Positions 11,513 to 26,500 are shown, numbered from the stretch's first letter. The stretch: 64,000 nucleotides of DNA from Patiria miniata (GCF_015706575.1 NW_024037063.1:18724927-18788926); one strand, 5' to 3'. Notes: generated from the letters alone by a model not told the origin. Program-made: numbers and translations.

Positions 11513-14500
11513 CTATAAAAAAAAAAAAATTATTAAAAAAGATTGGTTTGCCGTTATACATCCTCAACAAGGTCCAAAACATGAGAAACTTATATTCAAC
11601 CGATGCAGAATGGAAGTCTTTTTGTGTATCTGGTCTTCATAAATGGACCGGATTTGTAATCCTATACGATAGCACTGCCCAAGGGCGGATCCAGGGGGGG
11701 GGGCCAAAGGGGGCCATGGCCCCCCCCCCCCCCCAACGAAACCAATTTTTTTTTTTTTATGTGACATCGCAATAAAGGCAGGCAATGAGTACACCACCAT
11801 CTTTTCCTCAAAAAAACATTGGTTAAAGTGGTCAGAAATTGCCTCAGATCGCACCACAGAGCATCTAGAATCCTAATTTTTTTGACCCACTTTTTTGGGG
11901 GACCAAATACTTTTTTGGCCCCCCCCCCCCCAAAAATTGTTTTCTGGATCCGCCCTTGGCACTGCCCAGGTCACAAGTGACGTCAGTCAGATGATAGGTA
12001 CAAAGAGGACACTAGGCTCGCCCTCTGGGACCAGCAAAAATAAACAAAATAAACTTGTATTGCCTTGCTCAAAAATGTAAATAAAAAATGTAAGTAATGC
12101 CACTTATGACCTTTTCATTTGAAATGGTAAAAAAAACCTCAAATTTTAAATTGCAGTTACTTTTGAATGTAAACTGTTCTTACGTATATATTATTGTTCT
12201 GAATATTTTTGATTCCCCCCGTGTTTTAAAGGTTTAACATGCAATGCAAATATAGGGTTGTCATAAGGCTGCTATTCATTGTAATACATGTAAATAAATA
12301 AATGAATAAATATAATAAATTAACATCCATTTCTTTTTGTCTGTGCTGGTTTTGTCGGTTACAGAGACATGGTGCTAAGTTTTCATCTTGTTTATGTTTT
12401 CTGGTTCAGTGGGGGGGGGGGGGGGGGGCAATGAGTGGTGTCAGTATTTTTCAACTGGATCAGGGTTTGAACCTGCAACCTCCGGATTGCCGTTCCGGTG
12501 CTCTACCAACTGAGCTATCCAGCCCTAAGTTGGCAGTTCCAATCAATGTTAAGTGTACAATTTGGACAAACAGAACTAAGCGCAACATCAGTGTTAGAAG
12601 AGCTTACCTTAACTCGTCCCTCTTTAAACTGCAGCAACTCGTCCCTGTTACATCGAATGTTGAATTCTTTACTTTGCTGGTACGGATTAGTGTAGGTGAT
12701 TCGCTTCATGGAATAAAAAAAAAGAAAAAAAAATCATTAAAAAGTGTAACACTTTAATGAACTGTCAAAGAAAAGTTTTGTCAGCATTTATTTTTTGAGT
12801 CTTCAGACTGCGAGTAGACTGGTTCTCGGTCCATATGGTCCTTACTGTTTTGATACTGATGTGGAGCCGGAGACCAGTCTTCCCTGCGAGAACCAAAAAA
12901 TTAACGAGTTGCAAAAAGGAAAAAAAAGGGGAAAAAAAAAGAAAATTTTGGAACGTAATTAGACTTGATCCGATGTCTCATTTAAAAGTGAAAAAAGAAC
13001 CTACGTGGGTTATTCTATAAATTTTGTGTCCAAAGTGTGGCATTTTTCCTGTCCCTGTTTAATACCTTGGTACTTTGTCATTCAAGTATCATTAAGAAGG
13101 ACTTAAATGATTTTTTTTTGTTGAGTAATTTGCTATTCATATCACTCTTGGAGGACAATTGCGTTAAGGAGTGCATCAGAATTATAAAACCATAGCTGTC
13201 AGATGTAACAGGGACAGGAAAGAAAGTGGAAACAAAATTTATAGAATGATCAAATTTTTTCCAAAGTGAAATTCAAAAATACCATGGACTTTATATTTTA
13301 AAAACTTTTAATCTACCCCCCCCCCCCCTGGAATAATCAGAACTGATTATTTTACAAGAAAATTAGCTCACCTTGTTGGAACCTTTTCCGCCACCAACTG
13401 GTAACTGAAGCTCAAAAGCCTTGGAGATGACCGGTTGCCGACACTGCACGCATACCAGCCAAGACCGGATCAGCTGATGATATTCCTTATCTGAACAAAA
13501 GCTAAGAATTTTCTTTTGTTTCATGTTCATTAATTTGATACAACGAAACAGTGAAAGCCTAGTAACGCTGGTCCCAGAGTGGACAAAGTTCTATTCAATT
13601 GATTCAGAATGGCTATTCACTGGAAGTCTGTTCATGCATCTGGTCTGCCAATGGGCCGGGTTTAGCCCATTCATTGGTGACAAAGGGTAATCCTATATGA
13701 TAGCACTGCCCAGCTCTCCTCGGCAGTCTATAAACAGTCCAATCACAAGTGACAGACAGTCAGTCAGTGAGATCGGTACAAAAAAGACAGCAAGAAAAAT
13801 AAGAAAAAACAGTTAAAGCTATAGTCCATCATTTGCAGCCATCCGAAAAGTAACTGGCGTATTTATTGTTGAAAAACTAACTTAGTTGAAAGATAGTAAG
13901 GGAACTAAACTCCCTGTGAAATTATTATTTCTGGGAAGCTGTCATTTTGAAGTAATCAACGAAAGAAGGCATTTCCAACGGTGATTCTTAAGAAGCACCG
14001 TAGGAAAATTTAAATTAGTAGTTCGTTTTGTTATTCAGCGCAGCGCGCGCAAGTATTGGAACGACACACACGCGCGCGCGGTTGTTATAATTCGTCGGAT
14101 CAGTGCGCGACGTCGCATATAGCTGCAATTCAAAACATGATTCAGTAACTTTTGATTTGAAATTGAGATCCTAGAATGCTGTTTTTCTCGGAATGTACAG
14201 CTGAAGCTTAGTTGAAACTTTATCAAGTTAGTTGCTCAGTATCCTTTATTAGATTTTGAACTCTTTTGTTGCTTCAAACGAACAAAATGCACAAATTACA
14301 AATGATGGACTATAGCTTTAAGAGACAGACCCTAATAATGATGGCCTAAATGCTAGTATTTTTCCAAAGGATACCGACAACATTGATGTACATGAATTTG
14401 CTGCCGACCGATAGCGGGCGCACTCCAATATGGATCTCGTATACAGCATGGGCAAGAAGCATGAATGGTTCCGACGGCAGAATCTTAACACGTTTTTAAA

Positions 14501-17500
14501 AATAACATTGCAAATTTAGTAATTTTCATTAGTCTCAAAAAAAGAAAGAATACAACATTAAAGAACGGCAAAACTACCGTCACCCTAAATCCATTCAATT
14601 CCTAATAACTAACAATTAAGATCTTGGACAAAATAAATAACTGACAATTAATTAAGACCTTGCAAAAAAAAAAAAAAAAATCAGCTGTTTTTTTAAATCG
14701 GCCATAACTCAATAAATATTTACTCCATTGAAAACATTTTTTCATTGTTGAAAAGCAAAGGAACTACAGTCTCCAAATACGCATCGATATTTGCGATGCA
14801 GTTTTTTAAAAGCTATGTAAAAGAGGACGCTTTGAGGGTCTTTTTTGGGGGGGGGGGACACCCTGTATATGCACAATGAGTATTGCAGACAGATATTACT
14901 AATGGTATGTACAATAATCAATAATAATTAACATTCTATAAACGATTATCGATCACATCATAATCTTGAAACTTATACCTGTAATTTCACAACAATATGT
15001 TTTTCAAATAAACCACAAACGGAAACTGACTAGGTGCACTTATGTTATTTTTTTGATTATTAAGACTTGACTAGAGCAGGGTTTGAACCTGTGACCTCGG
15101 AATCGCTGCACCGTTGCTCTACCAACTGAGCTATCCAGCCCTATGTTGGCGGTTCCCCATTTTGGCTTCTGACCAGCGCCCCTTGAACAAAGACAAGGAC
15201 CAAATGGGAAACCACCAACATAGGTCAATTTTCTTTGTTCAACCTAACAAAAATCACACCAATATGGTTAGACCAATCATGACTGTACTGGAGAATTGTA
15301 CCTGCATTTCAGTGGGATGTGAGGAGAAACACTGCACTTGTCTGGACGCGTGCGTTCCTCTCAGTATGAGAGACTGTCGGCTGGTCTGACCTTCGACACA
15401 CGATACGTCCACGCGCTGGAGTGAATGGATGTAAAACTGCCAGATCTGCAGAGGCTTGGACATGTAAGGCGTGCTGTAGATATAAAAAGAAAAATAAATA
15501 TGCTGATGGGATTATATAATAATTATAATTTGGGGCTAATCATCCTTACTCGCAGCTGAGAAGCTGAAATTGCGAAGGACGCGGCTACAACGTGGTCGAG
15601 CTGAAGGCATGTAAGACGCCTTAGGCAGCCGCCATACGAACCATGTCCGACCAAGGAGCACAGCCAGAGATTGAAAGTGTAGATTTTTCCGGAGGGAGGA
15701 AAACCGGAGAGCCCGGAGAAAAACTCTCGTGACACAGGAGAGAATCAACGCACAACTCTACTCACATATGGTCCGAGCCAGGAATCGAATCGGGCCACAG
15801 TGGTGAGAGGCAAAGCTTTACGCACTAGCCACACATGCAATTATAGGCTGAGGGATTTGAAGTGTTATTACATGTAGCTGTGTCATAGACAAAGTCACTA
15901 CACAACAAACAGCACTGTGGAGAGCAGTGAAGCGTGACTGAATCTGCATGCTTGCCCTGAGCTTAACCACACACAAGAATTGTGCAGGGATTTGACATGT
16001 TATCTGTACTCAACAAAAGATTATAATAATAATAATAATTGTGCTTTAAAGCGCTTTTCATCGTTCAAACCCAAGCATCTTCGTACATGAGTCAAACGCC
16101 GTAACCACTGGACCATGGCATTCTATTATCTCAAAGGAATTTGAAGTGTGGGTGCTAACTCTATAGGCAAAAGTGGTTTTGCAAAACTTTGAGGGTTGTG
16201 AAGTGAAGAAGACTAGGAAGGCTAATACTGGTGACATTTTTCTGGGGAAGGAAGGGTCATAACTTACGAGTATATCAGGATCAACATCTTCTTGACCGAG
16301 GGTGACGGACCGCACGCAACTTTGAGGAAGACATCTTGCGGTTCGCCAGCCGGCTGCAAGAAACGTATGCAACAGGAAGCAACCTTTCAATTTTGTTAAA
16401 TAAAAGAATGCTGTGCTGACAAAAACAGGTGCTGTATTAAATACATTCCGAGGACTGCAACATACAGAGAGAACAACAGATTCTTTGTCGTCCTCGAACG
16501 TAAATTTTTTTGTTGAGAATGTACATTTGTTTTGTTGAGAACGGTCCTCCAATGTAAGTCTGTGTGCTTAGTCTATGGGAGATTGTTATATTATAGGAAC
16601 AAAGGGAAAGACAATGCCTTGTCCTCGAATGTAATGGTAAAACGTGACTGCTTGCAACGCTGAGTATCAAATCCAAAGACTTTGCTATTATTTATGAAAT
16701 GTACGGATCAAATCTAAATACACAATTTTGCTGACAAATTTTTTCAATTTAGATTTTTGTCCACACTTACTACCGCTTTGGTGTCACAGATGACGTTTTC
16801 ATCGCTGCATTTGACGAACAGCTGGCCCAGGGCCCCGACACCATGCTGTATACCTGCAAAAATACAAGAAAAAGGTTTCTCATTTCGGTTTTTGCCCTAC
16901 GTCATATAAGTTTTTTTAAAGTAAAGTTACAACTTTAGTTATGATGGATCTTTAACTCTAACCTAACTCAACCCATCAAACCCCAACGGCATGTTTTGTT
17001 GGAATCTGTTAGGATGGGTACAGTAGCCCTAAACTGACAGTCTTTTACATTGGGTTGGCACACCTCCAGAAACAAAGTCAGAAATATGTGTTTGCAGTTT
17101 CCCATATGTGATGCAATCAAGCTAAATGAGTCGTTTGGCGACCCTGGTCAAATTTTTTTTTTACAGATTTGAAGAGGGCACAATCTCAGCATTACTGCTG
17201 TGAAAACCGCATGCTGGTACCATCTTCAGTTCAAAAATTATGGAAGTCGGAACACCAAGAGATGTGATGAAGTGATGTGATGAAGTGGCCCTATTTTGGC
17301 CTGAATCTCCAATAAAAATTCCTGACAAATGGCTCATTTAGCTTGATCGCATCGAATATGGAGTTGGAATTTGCCAGGATGGGTATGGTTCCTAGTAAAT
17401 CATGCAAGGTTATATACAACATTGGCTTTTTCTGTAACTTTCACTATATGAATATTTATAGAATTCCGCTCAAAACGTTCTGAACTGGAGCGCGCTATTT

Positions 17501-20500
17501 AAAACCACTTTTTAAAACTGTATAAATGCCTGCAAATGAAAGCAAGCAAATTTATTTTTTACAGGACATAATATTCTTTAAAATTTTGCTTGGAAAAGAA
17601 AATCGCAATTTTGAAAAAGCAAATTTACACCAGCTTTAAGAAGGCAAGGGAAAAAAAAATACCTGCGATGGAGTGGAATGGCGGCAACCTGATGGACTTT
17701 TTTAGGAAGGATTGCTCAGGATGATGGAATCGGAACGTTTGATTGATGACATGAGGCTGAGGTTCCACATTGAGAGAGAGAATGGCGATAGGTTTGCTGT
17801 CCTGTGTCTTGAAGTAGATCTGTCGCAATAAAATAACATCAAAAACATGAAAACAGTTTATACATGTATGTACAAGATGGTGAACTAAGTTTAAATTTTC
17901 ACTATTAGAGGCATATAGGATCATTTGCATTTATCCCAAAAGTAACCTACCGAATTATTACCAGAAAGCTTACTTGGATTAAAGATCGTATTGGTACTAA
18001 ACACCCCATGAAATTATTCCATCTGGCTTGCTGTCATTTAGAAGAAACAAGAAATGTAGGTGATTTCCAACGATCAGTCAATTGACTGATTTTTGGAAAT
18101 AAAGAGTGCTATTGACGAAATCGTGTTTCGTGATAAGAAGGTTGTGCACGGTTTTTCACTGTTTTCTCGAAAGGTGTAATATCCACTGAGCTGAAACTTC
18201 AACAGGTTATGTTTTTAACATTCTTTGGTTGATTTTCAGTGGTGTTATTATTGGAAACAAATATGCATAAAAAAGGAAATGATCCTATAGTGGCATCGAC
18301 CGACCAGAATTAGAAGCTTTTACCACGGTGGTGTCACGCTCATGCGCATGCTGCACGTGTTCTTAAAGACGAGGCGCACGCGTATTTTGGTATTCCTATT
18401 GGTCCAAGGAGCCCGGAGTGCATGCGTACTACCTGAGCGTGACTCGCGCAAGCCTTGTACCACTGCAGAACATGGCTGCCGACAGATTTAAGAAAACTTC
18501 ATAGTGCCTGCTTTATAACATGTTTGAACCATGATTTGTTTCACAACAAGAAGGTTTTTGAAAATTAAAGAAAAAATACATGTACATGTTCACAATATTT
18601 ACCTTGATATTTCTAGACTCCAAAGCAAGATCGACTTTTTTCTCTTCCGGTAAAGTCTGCATCTTAAAATACGGTTTGGAAGTAACTTGAGGTCCCTGCA
18701 AGGAAATACAACAAAACAATAATTATTCGTAACATTCATGTTAAGATTTGGACACGATTTATACAGAAAAAAATGAGCTAAAACACCTGCAAATTTTGAT
18801 AAAAACCAGCTAACTTCCTGAAAATGTTTCAAATAAACCACAATAAGAAACTGACAAAGTGCATTATAATAATTTATAAGTTGAACAATCAAATTGACTG
18901 GAGCGGGGTTTGAACCGGCAACCTTCGGATTATTGTACGGACGCTCAAAATACTGAGCTCTTCCAGTTTCAGGGTCATAGTTTAGGATGTATTTAACTGG
19001 TACCCAAAAGAGAGAATCACAAAGCAGACTTCAATCCTAAAAAGCCTTAAAAAATTATTTTTAAATAATTATATTCTGAATCACTAATGCAACAATGTGT
19101 GAAAAGACTATCACTGAATTCTACACTTATAGTAAAGCCCGGTTCATAGTTCACGCGAATGTGAATGCGAAATGATTTTGACGTCGTGAAACATTTGCTG
19201 CGAAATTCACCCGAGTTGAAATATGTTCAACTTTTATGAATTCGCAGTGCAAATACTTGCCACGACGTCACAAATTCGCGTTCGCTTTCGCGCCAAGTAT
19301 GAACTGGCCTTTAGGAGGGATCAAATGAAAGTTTTCACTGTTTCACAGCCCCATAGGTTTGTGCACAAATTGCCTGGTTTGTCGTCTATACCCAGAATGT
19401 ATTGCGAATATCAAAAATATCTATTTACCTGGGGTTGTACAGAATGACTGGCCTTGAAGCTGCGATACTTGAAGGGGATATTCACAGTCTCTTTGGGTCG
19501 GAGGAACAACTGGAGGCCTGACCCGTTCACGTTTTCTTTGTTCTGTTCGGTGAACATGTTTTCCTCGACTGCTGTGTAGGTTTCGAACAGCTGCTTGTAA
19601 TGCCTCCATTCTCTGGGATCCGTGATGATGCTGACAAGTTAATTACAAAAAAATATTGGGTTATTAATTATCTTCAAGCGAACTTGAATCCTCCGTCCTG
19701 ATTGGTCGATTCAAGGCAACAACAGTGCAGGATTTCAAGCAAACCAGGTGAAAAAGAAGAACAGTAGGATCAAAATATACAAAAAGGACAAAAGTAGGAC
19801 TTTGGAGGACAATAGCAGGATAAAAGTCGGACCTTTGCGGGCTTTCAGGAGTAGTTTTGTCCACAGCATCATGAGCCTCATTTGGCATGTTCTGTACTCA
19901 CAACACTTGTGCTCCATCCTCAACTAAGCTCTTGGAAGTACAGGTGCAGTACTCCTGCGCCCAAGCCCTTCATTGTGTGATTTACATGACAGTGTGTAAC
20001 ACTGTTATGAAAAATAATCAATACGATTTCATTTTTTTGATGTGTGGTAAGAAAAATTAGGAATTTCAAGAAAAAGTAGGAAAAGTAGGAGCAAGGTAAA
20101 AAAATAGGAAAACGTAGGAAAAGTAGGAACATCGTGGGTTCCACAGAAATTGTTCGCAATAGCGATCATTCGGTTAAGTGATTTTTAGCTGCCAGTGCTC
20201 TGATACCGACTTTTCAATTAAAATAGTGCCCTTTGGTGCCTATTAAAGAGCGCCCTCTCTCAGCTTCCTGTCCCCATTACTTTGGAACTTTGTATTTTGC
20301 CATTCAAGTATCATGGAGAATAACTTCAAATGATTTATTTGTTGGGTAGGTAGTTTGCTATTCATAATCACTCTTGGAGGACGACTGCATTAAGGAGTGC
20401 ATCAGAATTATAAAATCATAGATGTCAGATGTAACAGGGACAGGAAAAAAAAAGTGGACCCCAAATTTATAGAATAACTTTTTACTGACCTCAATTCTGG

Positions 20501-23500
20501 ATCATCCCATTCTATATGAATGGTGTGCTGTACATTGTATGGATTCCGCAAAACATACTCCCAAAACTCAGCTTCACCAAACGAAGGATGGATTGTGTGT
20601 TCAGTAGTAATAGCTGTCTGAAGCATCGATAGAATTCCTTCTTTCTTGGTTCGATCCCTGAAAGTAAAATGTTAGTAATCAAACCGAAATTCCGGAGGTT
20701 GTAGGTTCGAATCCCGCTCCAGTTAATTTCTCTATTCAATTTTAAAATTCTTATAATACACCTAGTCAGTTTTTCTTTTTAGTTTACTTTTAATCCCAAG
20801 TTAACGATGAAGTTGAAGAAATTTACTGGAGCAGGGTTTGAACTGCGACTTTCGGATTGCCGTTCCGGTGCTCTACCAACTGAGCTATCCAGCCTTATGT
20901 TGGCGGTTCCCCAGTTTGTCAATATCTTTCTTTGTTCAAGGGGCGCTAGTCAGAAGCCATAAAACTTGTATCACATTAATAGCAAATTACAGAACATGAC
21001 AAATATTTTAAAAAAAAATTCACTTGCTCTTACCGATACAGCTCCATTGTCTTCAGATCTCTGGTTCGGTGCACCTTCTCTTCTTTCTTCAACTAGAAAA
21101 GAAAATAAGCAAATATTAATAATACACAACCTACAAACTTTATCATAGCAATGAATCTGTCAATACGTGAAGTACTTGGTCTCGTACTCATACGTTAGAA
21201 CATTTTTTTTTTACTCACTGTACTCCGGAAAATGTACTAACCCCCAAAATTGGCTGTACTACTTGAAAATGTACTGAAACTCATACTAACATTCATTAAG
21301 ACAAGATAAGTTTGCGGTAGCACCATGTCAATAAATCTCTTTTGTGAGTATGTGTGGTTCTGAAAAAGAACCGGAGGGACTCAACGTCAGCATACTATTC
21401 GAAACGTTGAGTCCCTCCGGTTCTTTTTCAGAACCACACATACTCACAAAAGAGAGATTTATTCACATGGTGCTACCGCAAACTTATCTTGTCTTAGTAT
21501 CTTTCCACCATGCAAACCTTCAAATCTCAACATTCAATTAACACAATTCGAAATGGAATTTCAAATTAATATATATATGTATATGCAGGAAAAGAACCCC
21601 ATTTCTAATATACGTTTAATGACCTGAGTGTAACTGTGATAATATTAATACGATCTGCATCAGTTGGCGCTAAAAAAAAAATCAAGCCCCAAAGAGTAAA
21701 ATTCAACTTTGGCTACGTGATGGAACGTGTTCCTGACAGGCAGGAATCAATTGCAGTCAACCTGTGTGAAGTTACGACGTCATGTGTGCCTCCGGATCAT
21801 CTAATTTTATTGTAAATCGGCATCGTGTTGTGGGTGACAATTGCAAGGTTGCCATTATACTGTGCCAGATGATGCTTGTTCAACACTAATCACTCGATTT
21901 CTCATTTTTGTGACTTGAGCCTGACTTTTCTTCTTGATACCGAAGGTTCGGTCGTTCTGCAAGCAAATCGCAGGTTGACCTGAAGCCGGCTTAACGTACC
22001 AGCAAACTTTGGCTGAGTCCCTTTCTCTGTGCGTCGTCAGCCTGCGCTTGTCTTAAAGCTTCCATTCTCGCCAGCTTTCGTTGTCTCTTATAATCGCCTT
22101 CCCTCTGCATTGTCGGGGACGCGTTCTCACTCGGTCCCGTGCGTGTCGCAAGCAAGGCTGACGCGAGGTCGCGATCAGCTGCTGCCATGTGGGAAGCGAC
22201 GTAGCTACGCTTCTGCTTCAAATTAGCCAGTCCAAGACCTACAATTGTAAATAAAATAAAATTCATCATGGGATCACTTCTGTGATAAATGCAAATGATT
22301 CTATATGCCTTTAACCCTAACCTTCCCAAATCCTCCAAAATCCTCTTTGCGAAATGGAGGATTCTGCAGGATTAAGGCTACATGTCAAAAATGTGTGGCT
22401 GATTTTGGAGGATGCACTGTGTCAAGGTCTTAGGTCGGACCTTGTGTTGTTTATGCTCAGCCGTACGTGCATAAATTCAGGTCTGGATTATATTTGAAAT
22501 CCGCCGCACTGCTCCAGGATGTCACTTGCTCTGCCTCAACATATTGACGGCGATTGCTGGAGGATTTTGCAGGATTGAGGCAGTGGTCACCCCTCCGAGG
22601 ACCACATTCAAGAAATAATGGAGCATTTTGCAGGATTGAGGCTGCATGCTATTTTAACATGGAGGTAATTGGAGGATTTTGCAAGACTGAGGTTGAATCC
22701 TAGCAAAAATACCTAGGGAGTTAAGGTTAATGATCTTTCTAATTAGATGACCACCACAAAATGATTCTTTAAATGATTAAACAACACAAGTCTTCTAATA
22801 CTTATTTGCCGAAGACTTTACCACTTGGTCTGGAATTGAGATTGACGCTTCCTCCTAGAAAAGCACCGCTGTCGTCCTCTTGCACCACCACCTTTGAATC
22901 ATGAGGATGCATTGTCGTTGCCTTGACGACCTTCACGTCTACGGGATGACCGATGTTCGCTAATCTCAGATGAAGGTGTCCCTTTAAGATGGATCTGATT
23001 CCGACAGGACGTACACTGCCACTTCTTGCCTGAATCCAAAAAAGAATTTCTCATCTCAAAAATACTACAAAAATTTATATCTGTCACCACGATATGAGCT
23101 GTTTGTGTATAATTTATGTTCGGTCATGAAACAGTGGTTCAATCACCTCTGTCCTCCAATTTGAAAACAGAATGGTGCGGCATCATTAAAAATCTGGGAC
23201 AGGTAACAAGAGCAATTCCTTTACTTCAAACGCAAAGCTGTGAGAGTCTTGAATCAACCTTGATAAGTTGAGCCATGGCAGGCTCCACGACAATCAATAT
23301 TTGTCAGTAACATAGTTCATTTTTAGTTGCTGCGCCACAACTTACGCCACCTTAAATGATTGCGTAAGTCACGCCACAATTTGTTGTACTGTGAAAATCT
23401 CGCGAAATGTTGTGCGGCGTGAAATCTTGCGCAACTTACACAATAAATTAAGGCGCAAGTGGAGTTACGCCATTGCACATGATACTGGTCACATGATACT

Positions 23501-26500
23501 GGTCACATGATACTGGTCACATGACACTGTATTCAGACAATTAACTGAAGTGTTTTGCGCTACAGAATACTGGCAGGTGACAAGAATAGCGAGTGATATT
23601 TTTTGCACTCACCAAGTCCCCAGTCATGACGTTGGTGTCCTCACCGTACTCCGTTGTGATAACGTCCAGCTCATGGGTCACCTGTACAGCTTCACGACTG
23701 CAACGTAGGAGATGCTAACGAAAGTAGAAACATAGGACAATATGTCATCAAAGTAACAAGAGGTTACAGAAGTTGAAGAAAATGGAGTAATTTTGGAAAT
23801 AAAGAGTGCTACGGACAAAATCGTGTGTCGTTATCAAAAGGTTGAGCATGTTTTTTCTTTGTTTTCTCGAAAAAGGTAATATCCACCGAGCCGAAACTTC
23901 ACCAGGTTTGGTTTTGAGCTTCTTCTTTGGATTTTTGAGTGGTGTTATTATTGGAAATGAACAAGCAAATGATCCTATATGCCTTTTATCACATTAAGTG
24001 CATATGCCATGCAGTTGCAATTACCATGTGGTATCAATTAACATTAAGGGGAATATACAACATTTGCAAACATCAAAAAACAAACTTACCAAATTATTTT
24101 GAAATACCTTACTGAATTAATAGTGAATGACAGTCTAAAGCATCCTGTAAAATCATAGCACCTGGTGTGCTGTTATTTTTAAGAAAAGTGGTATGTGTAT
24201 CAATTTCCAATACTGGTTGCTGACCAGTGTCGGAAAAACTGACTTTCCCCCCCCCCCAATACTGCCCCCAATTTACCACATTTAGTTAGTATGCATTTTG
24301 TTTGCAATCGATTACACAACTATGAACGGGTACAAGCCAGCTAGACTGGTTCCCTGACCTTACAATTTCCTGACGTCTATAAATTGCTCCGTTTCATCAT
24401 ATTTGTGGGAACCAGACTACATGATTGTTTTTCTTGGTTTTTCCAGTATCTATGAACACAAAACTTCAAACAAGCCGGTGTAACAATATGTGCTATTAAA
24501 TACTTATCCCGAAATAACAGCAAAAGCAAATGTTGTATATTCCCTTTAAAAAAGAAAGTATTAAACACAATTTAGCATAAAAATTACTGTAGGTTTAGAA
24601 TGAGGAACTGAGCGATCTCCAAAGGTAGTGGTGTGTAGTACAGATTTTGCAATATATAGAGTCGCTGTGAAAAATTACCATTTTCAATGTTATTTTCACA
24701 AGTGGCTTATTGATGTCGTTCGCGTTTACCTTAAGTTCAACCGCGCATGAGCCGATGAGTAGCAATGAGTCACCGTCCCATACATCAATGTGCAGCGTTT
24801 GCTGGTACAGATACTTGACGAAGAGTTTATTCTCGCCAGGCTTCAAGAAGCTAGGGTCCACATTGTAGCGAACCTGAAAAATGACAGGGGTTACAATTGG
24901 GCATCAAATGTCTGGCTTGGAACAGAAAACAAATCATCAAACACTGCGTTGTATTTGACTATCTGAATTTGGATTTGGTCGAATATTAGAAAAATTCCAG
25001 TTTCAAACACTGTCTGTGCCAGTTTGGTATTAAAAATATGCCACTGATCAGTTTATGCATGCACTTTTCAAAAATGGTTAAATTAATGAGCTTTAATAAA
25101 ATATTCAGATCATGTAAAATATTCAGATCATAATCACTATATTTTTCACGGTTGCTGACAAGCCGATACTTGAAAGATTTTAAAAATAGAGTTTGTATTC
25201 TTTAAAGTTGCATATCATGGGCTATTCGAGATAGATATTTTTCTCATAATGAATTTTCAATTTGTGTATGTTTTATTTTAAAACACCCCCCCAACAAAAC
25301 CTATTCAATAAGTAAATGGTGGATTTTGTTCGTACAATATCTCAATCAAAAGTGAAAAACTTTTGTATTGCTAGGAAAAAAACACTTGAAAACACAAATC
25401 TATTTTTGTAGGTGAAAGTCAAAAATAGCACAGGGAATGCATCTCGCAAATCATGCATGTAAACTGATTGTCGACAAAACTGTGGCATTTGATCCCCCAA
25501 AAAGCACCTTACTTTTACAATGTTTTTCTTTATCTTCTCAAGACTTGTAACATATTTCAAAAAGTCAGTCAGTCAGTCACAAAGAAGACACTAGGCAGGC
25601 CCTCTGGGACCAGCAAAAATAAACATTATTCTGTTTTTCATAAATATAACTTCTACAACAAAAAGAAGAATATTTTTTTACCATCCAGCCGGGTATTTCT
25701 TCCGTTTTTGCCTCTTCGTTACTCATCTTCCTCAACACGCACGGTAAACTCTGCGAGTCGGCGGTCAAGTTCCCCTCCACGTCCCCAAGAAGCATCCTGC
25801 GCCAAAAAGATCGGAGAAAAGGAACGGCAAGATTACAATGTTGTCTGAATCTACTTGCTTAACCAATTAACGCAGGAGGACGTGTAACAGGATCTGGCGA
25901 TACAGGACGAGTCAAAAAAAAGGGAACCCAAATGGTGCCCCCTATTTTTTTAAAAAAAAGTTCTGCATGTAGAGCTTTCCAGATCTAGGATATGAAAGCC
26001 CAATTAATAAGCTTTCTTTTAGTGAAAGAATCATTCAAATCGCTGTACTTTTCCAGTTATGGAATTTTGAACACAAACACCGTTTTTAAACCTTGTCCTC
26101 GGATCTTGTTAGTAGCCATCACTATCATCCTCATATTTTTGAGGACACGAGATTTGATGAGCCTTTGACTTGAAGTTGAGTCGAGTCATTTGCCTGTAAT
26201 GACTCAAGTGGCGTTGAGTCAACAAAACTTGCTACTCAAATCAGACTCGAATAGAATCATTGACTCGACTGAGTCATTAAAACTCCACATATTAACCCTA
26301 ACTCCCATTTTTGCTAGGATGCAAACTCAATCCTGCAAAATCCTCCAACTGCCTCCATGTAAAAATTGCATACAGCCTCAATCCTCCAAAATCATCTGTT
26401 ATTTCTTGAATGTGGTCCTTGGAGGGGTGACCACTGCCTCAATCCTGCAAAATCCTCCAGCAATCACTGTCAATATGTTGAGGCAGAGCCAGTGACATCC

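Noticed and set aside
12453-12527. tRNA gene
   Set aside because: Box A and B are good, but the anticodon loop is abnormal and the same head occurs seven or more times with SINE tails.
22311-22325. Interstitial telomere repeat (CCCTAA)
   Set aside because: Only one unit; it is the terminus of the family G element and recurs at other copies.
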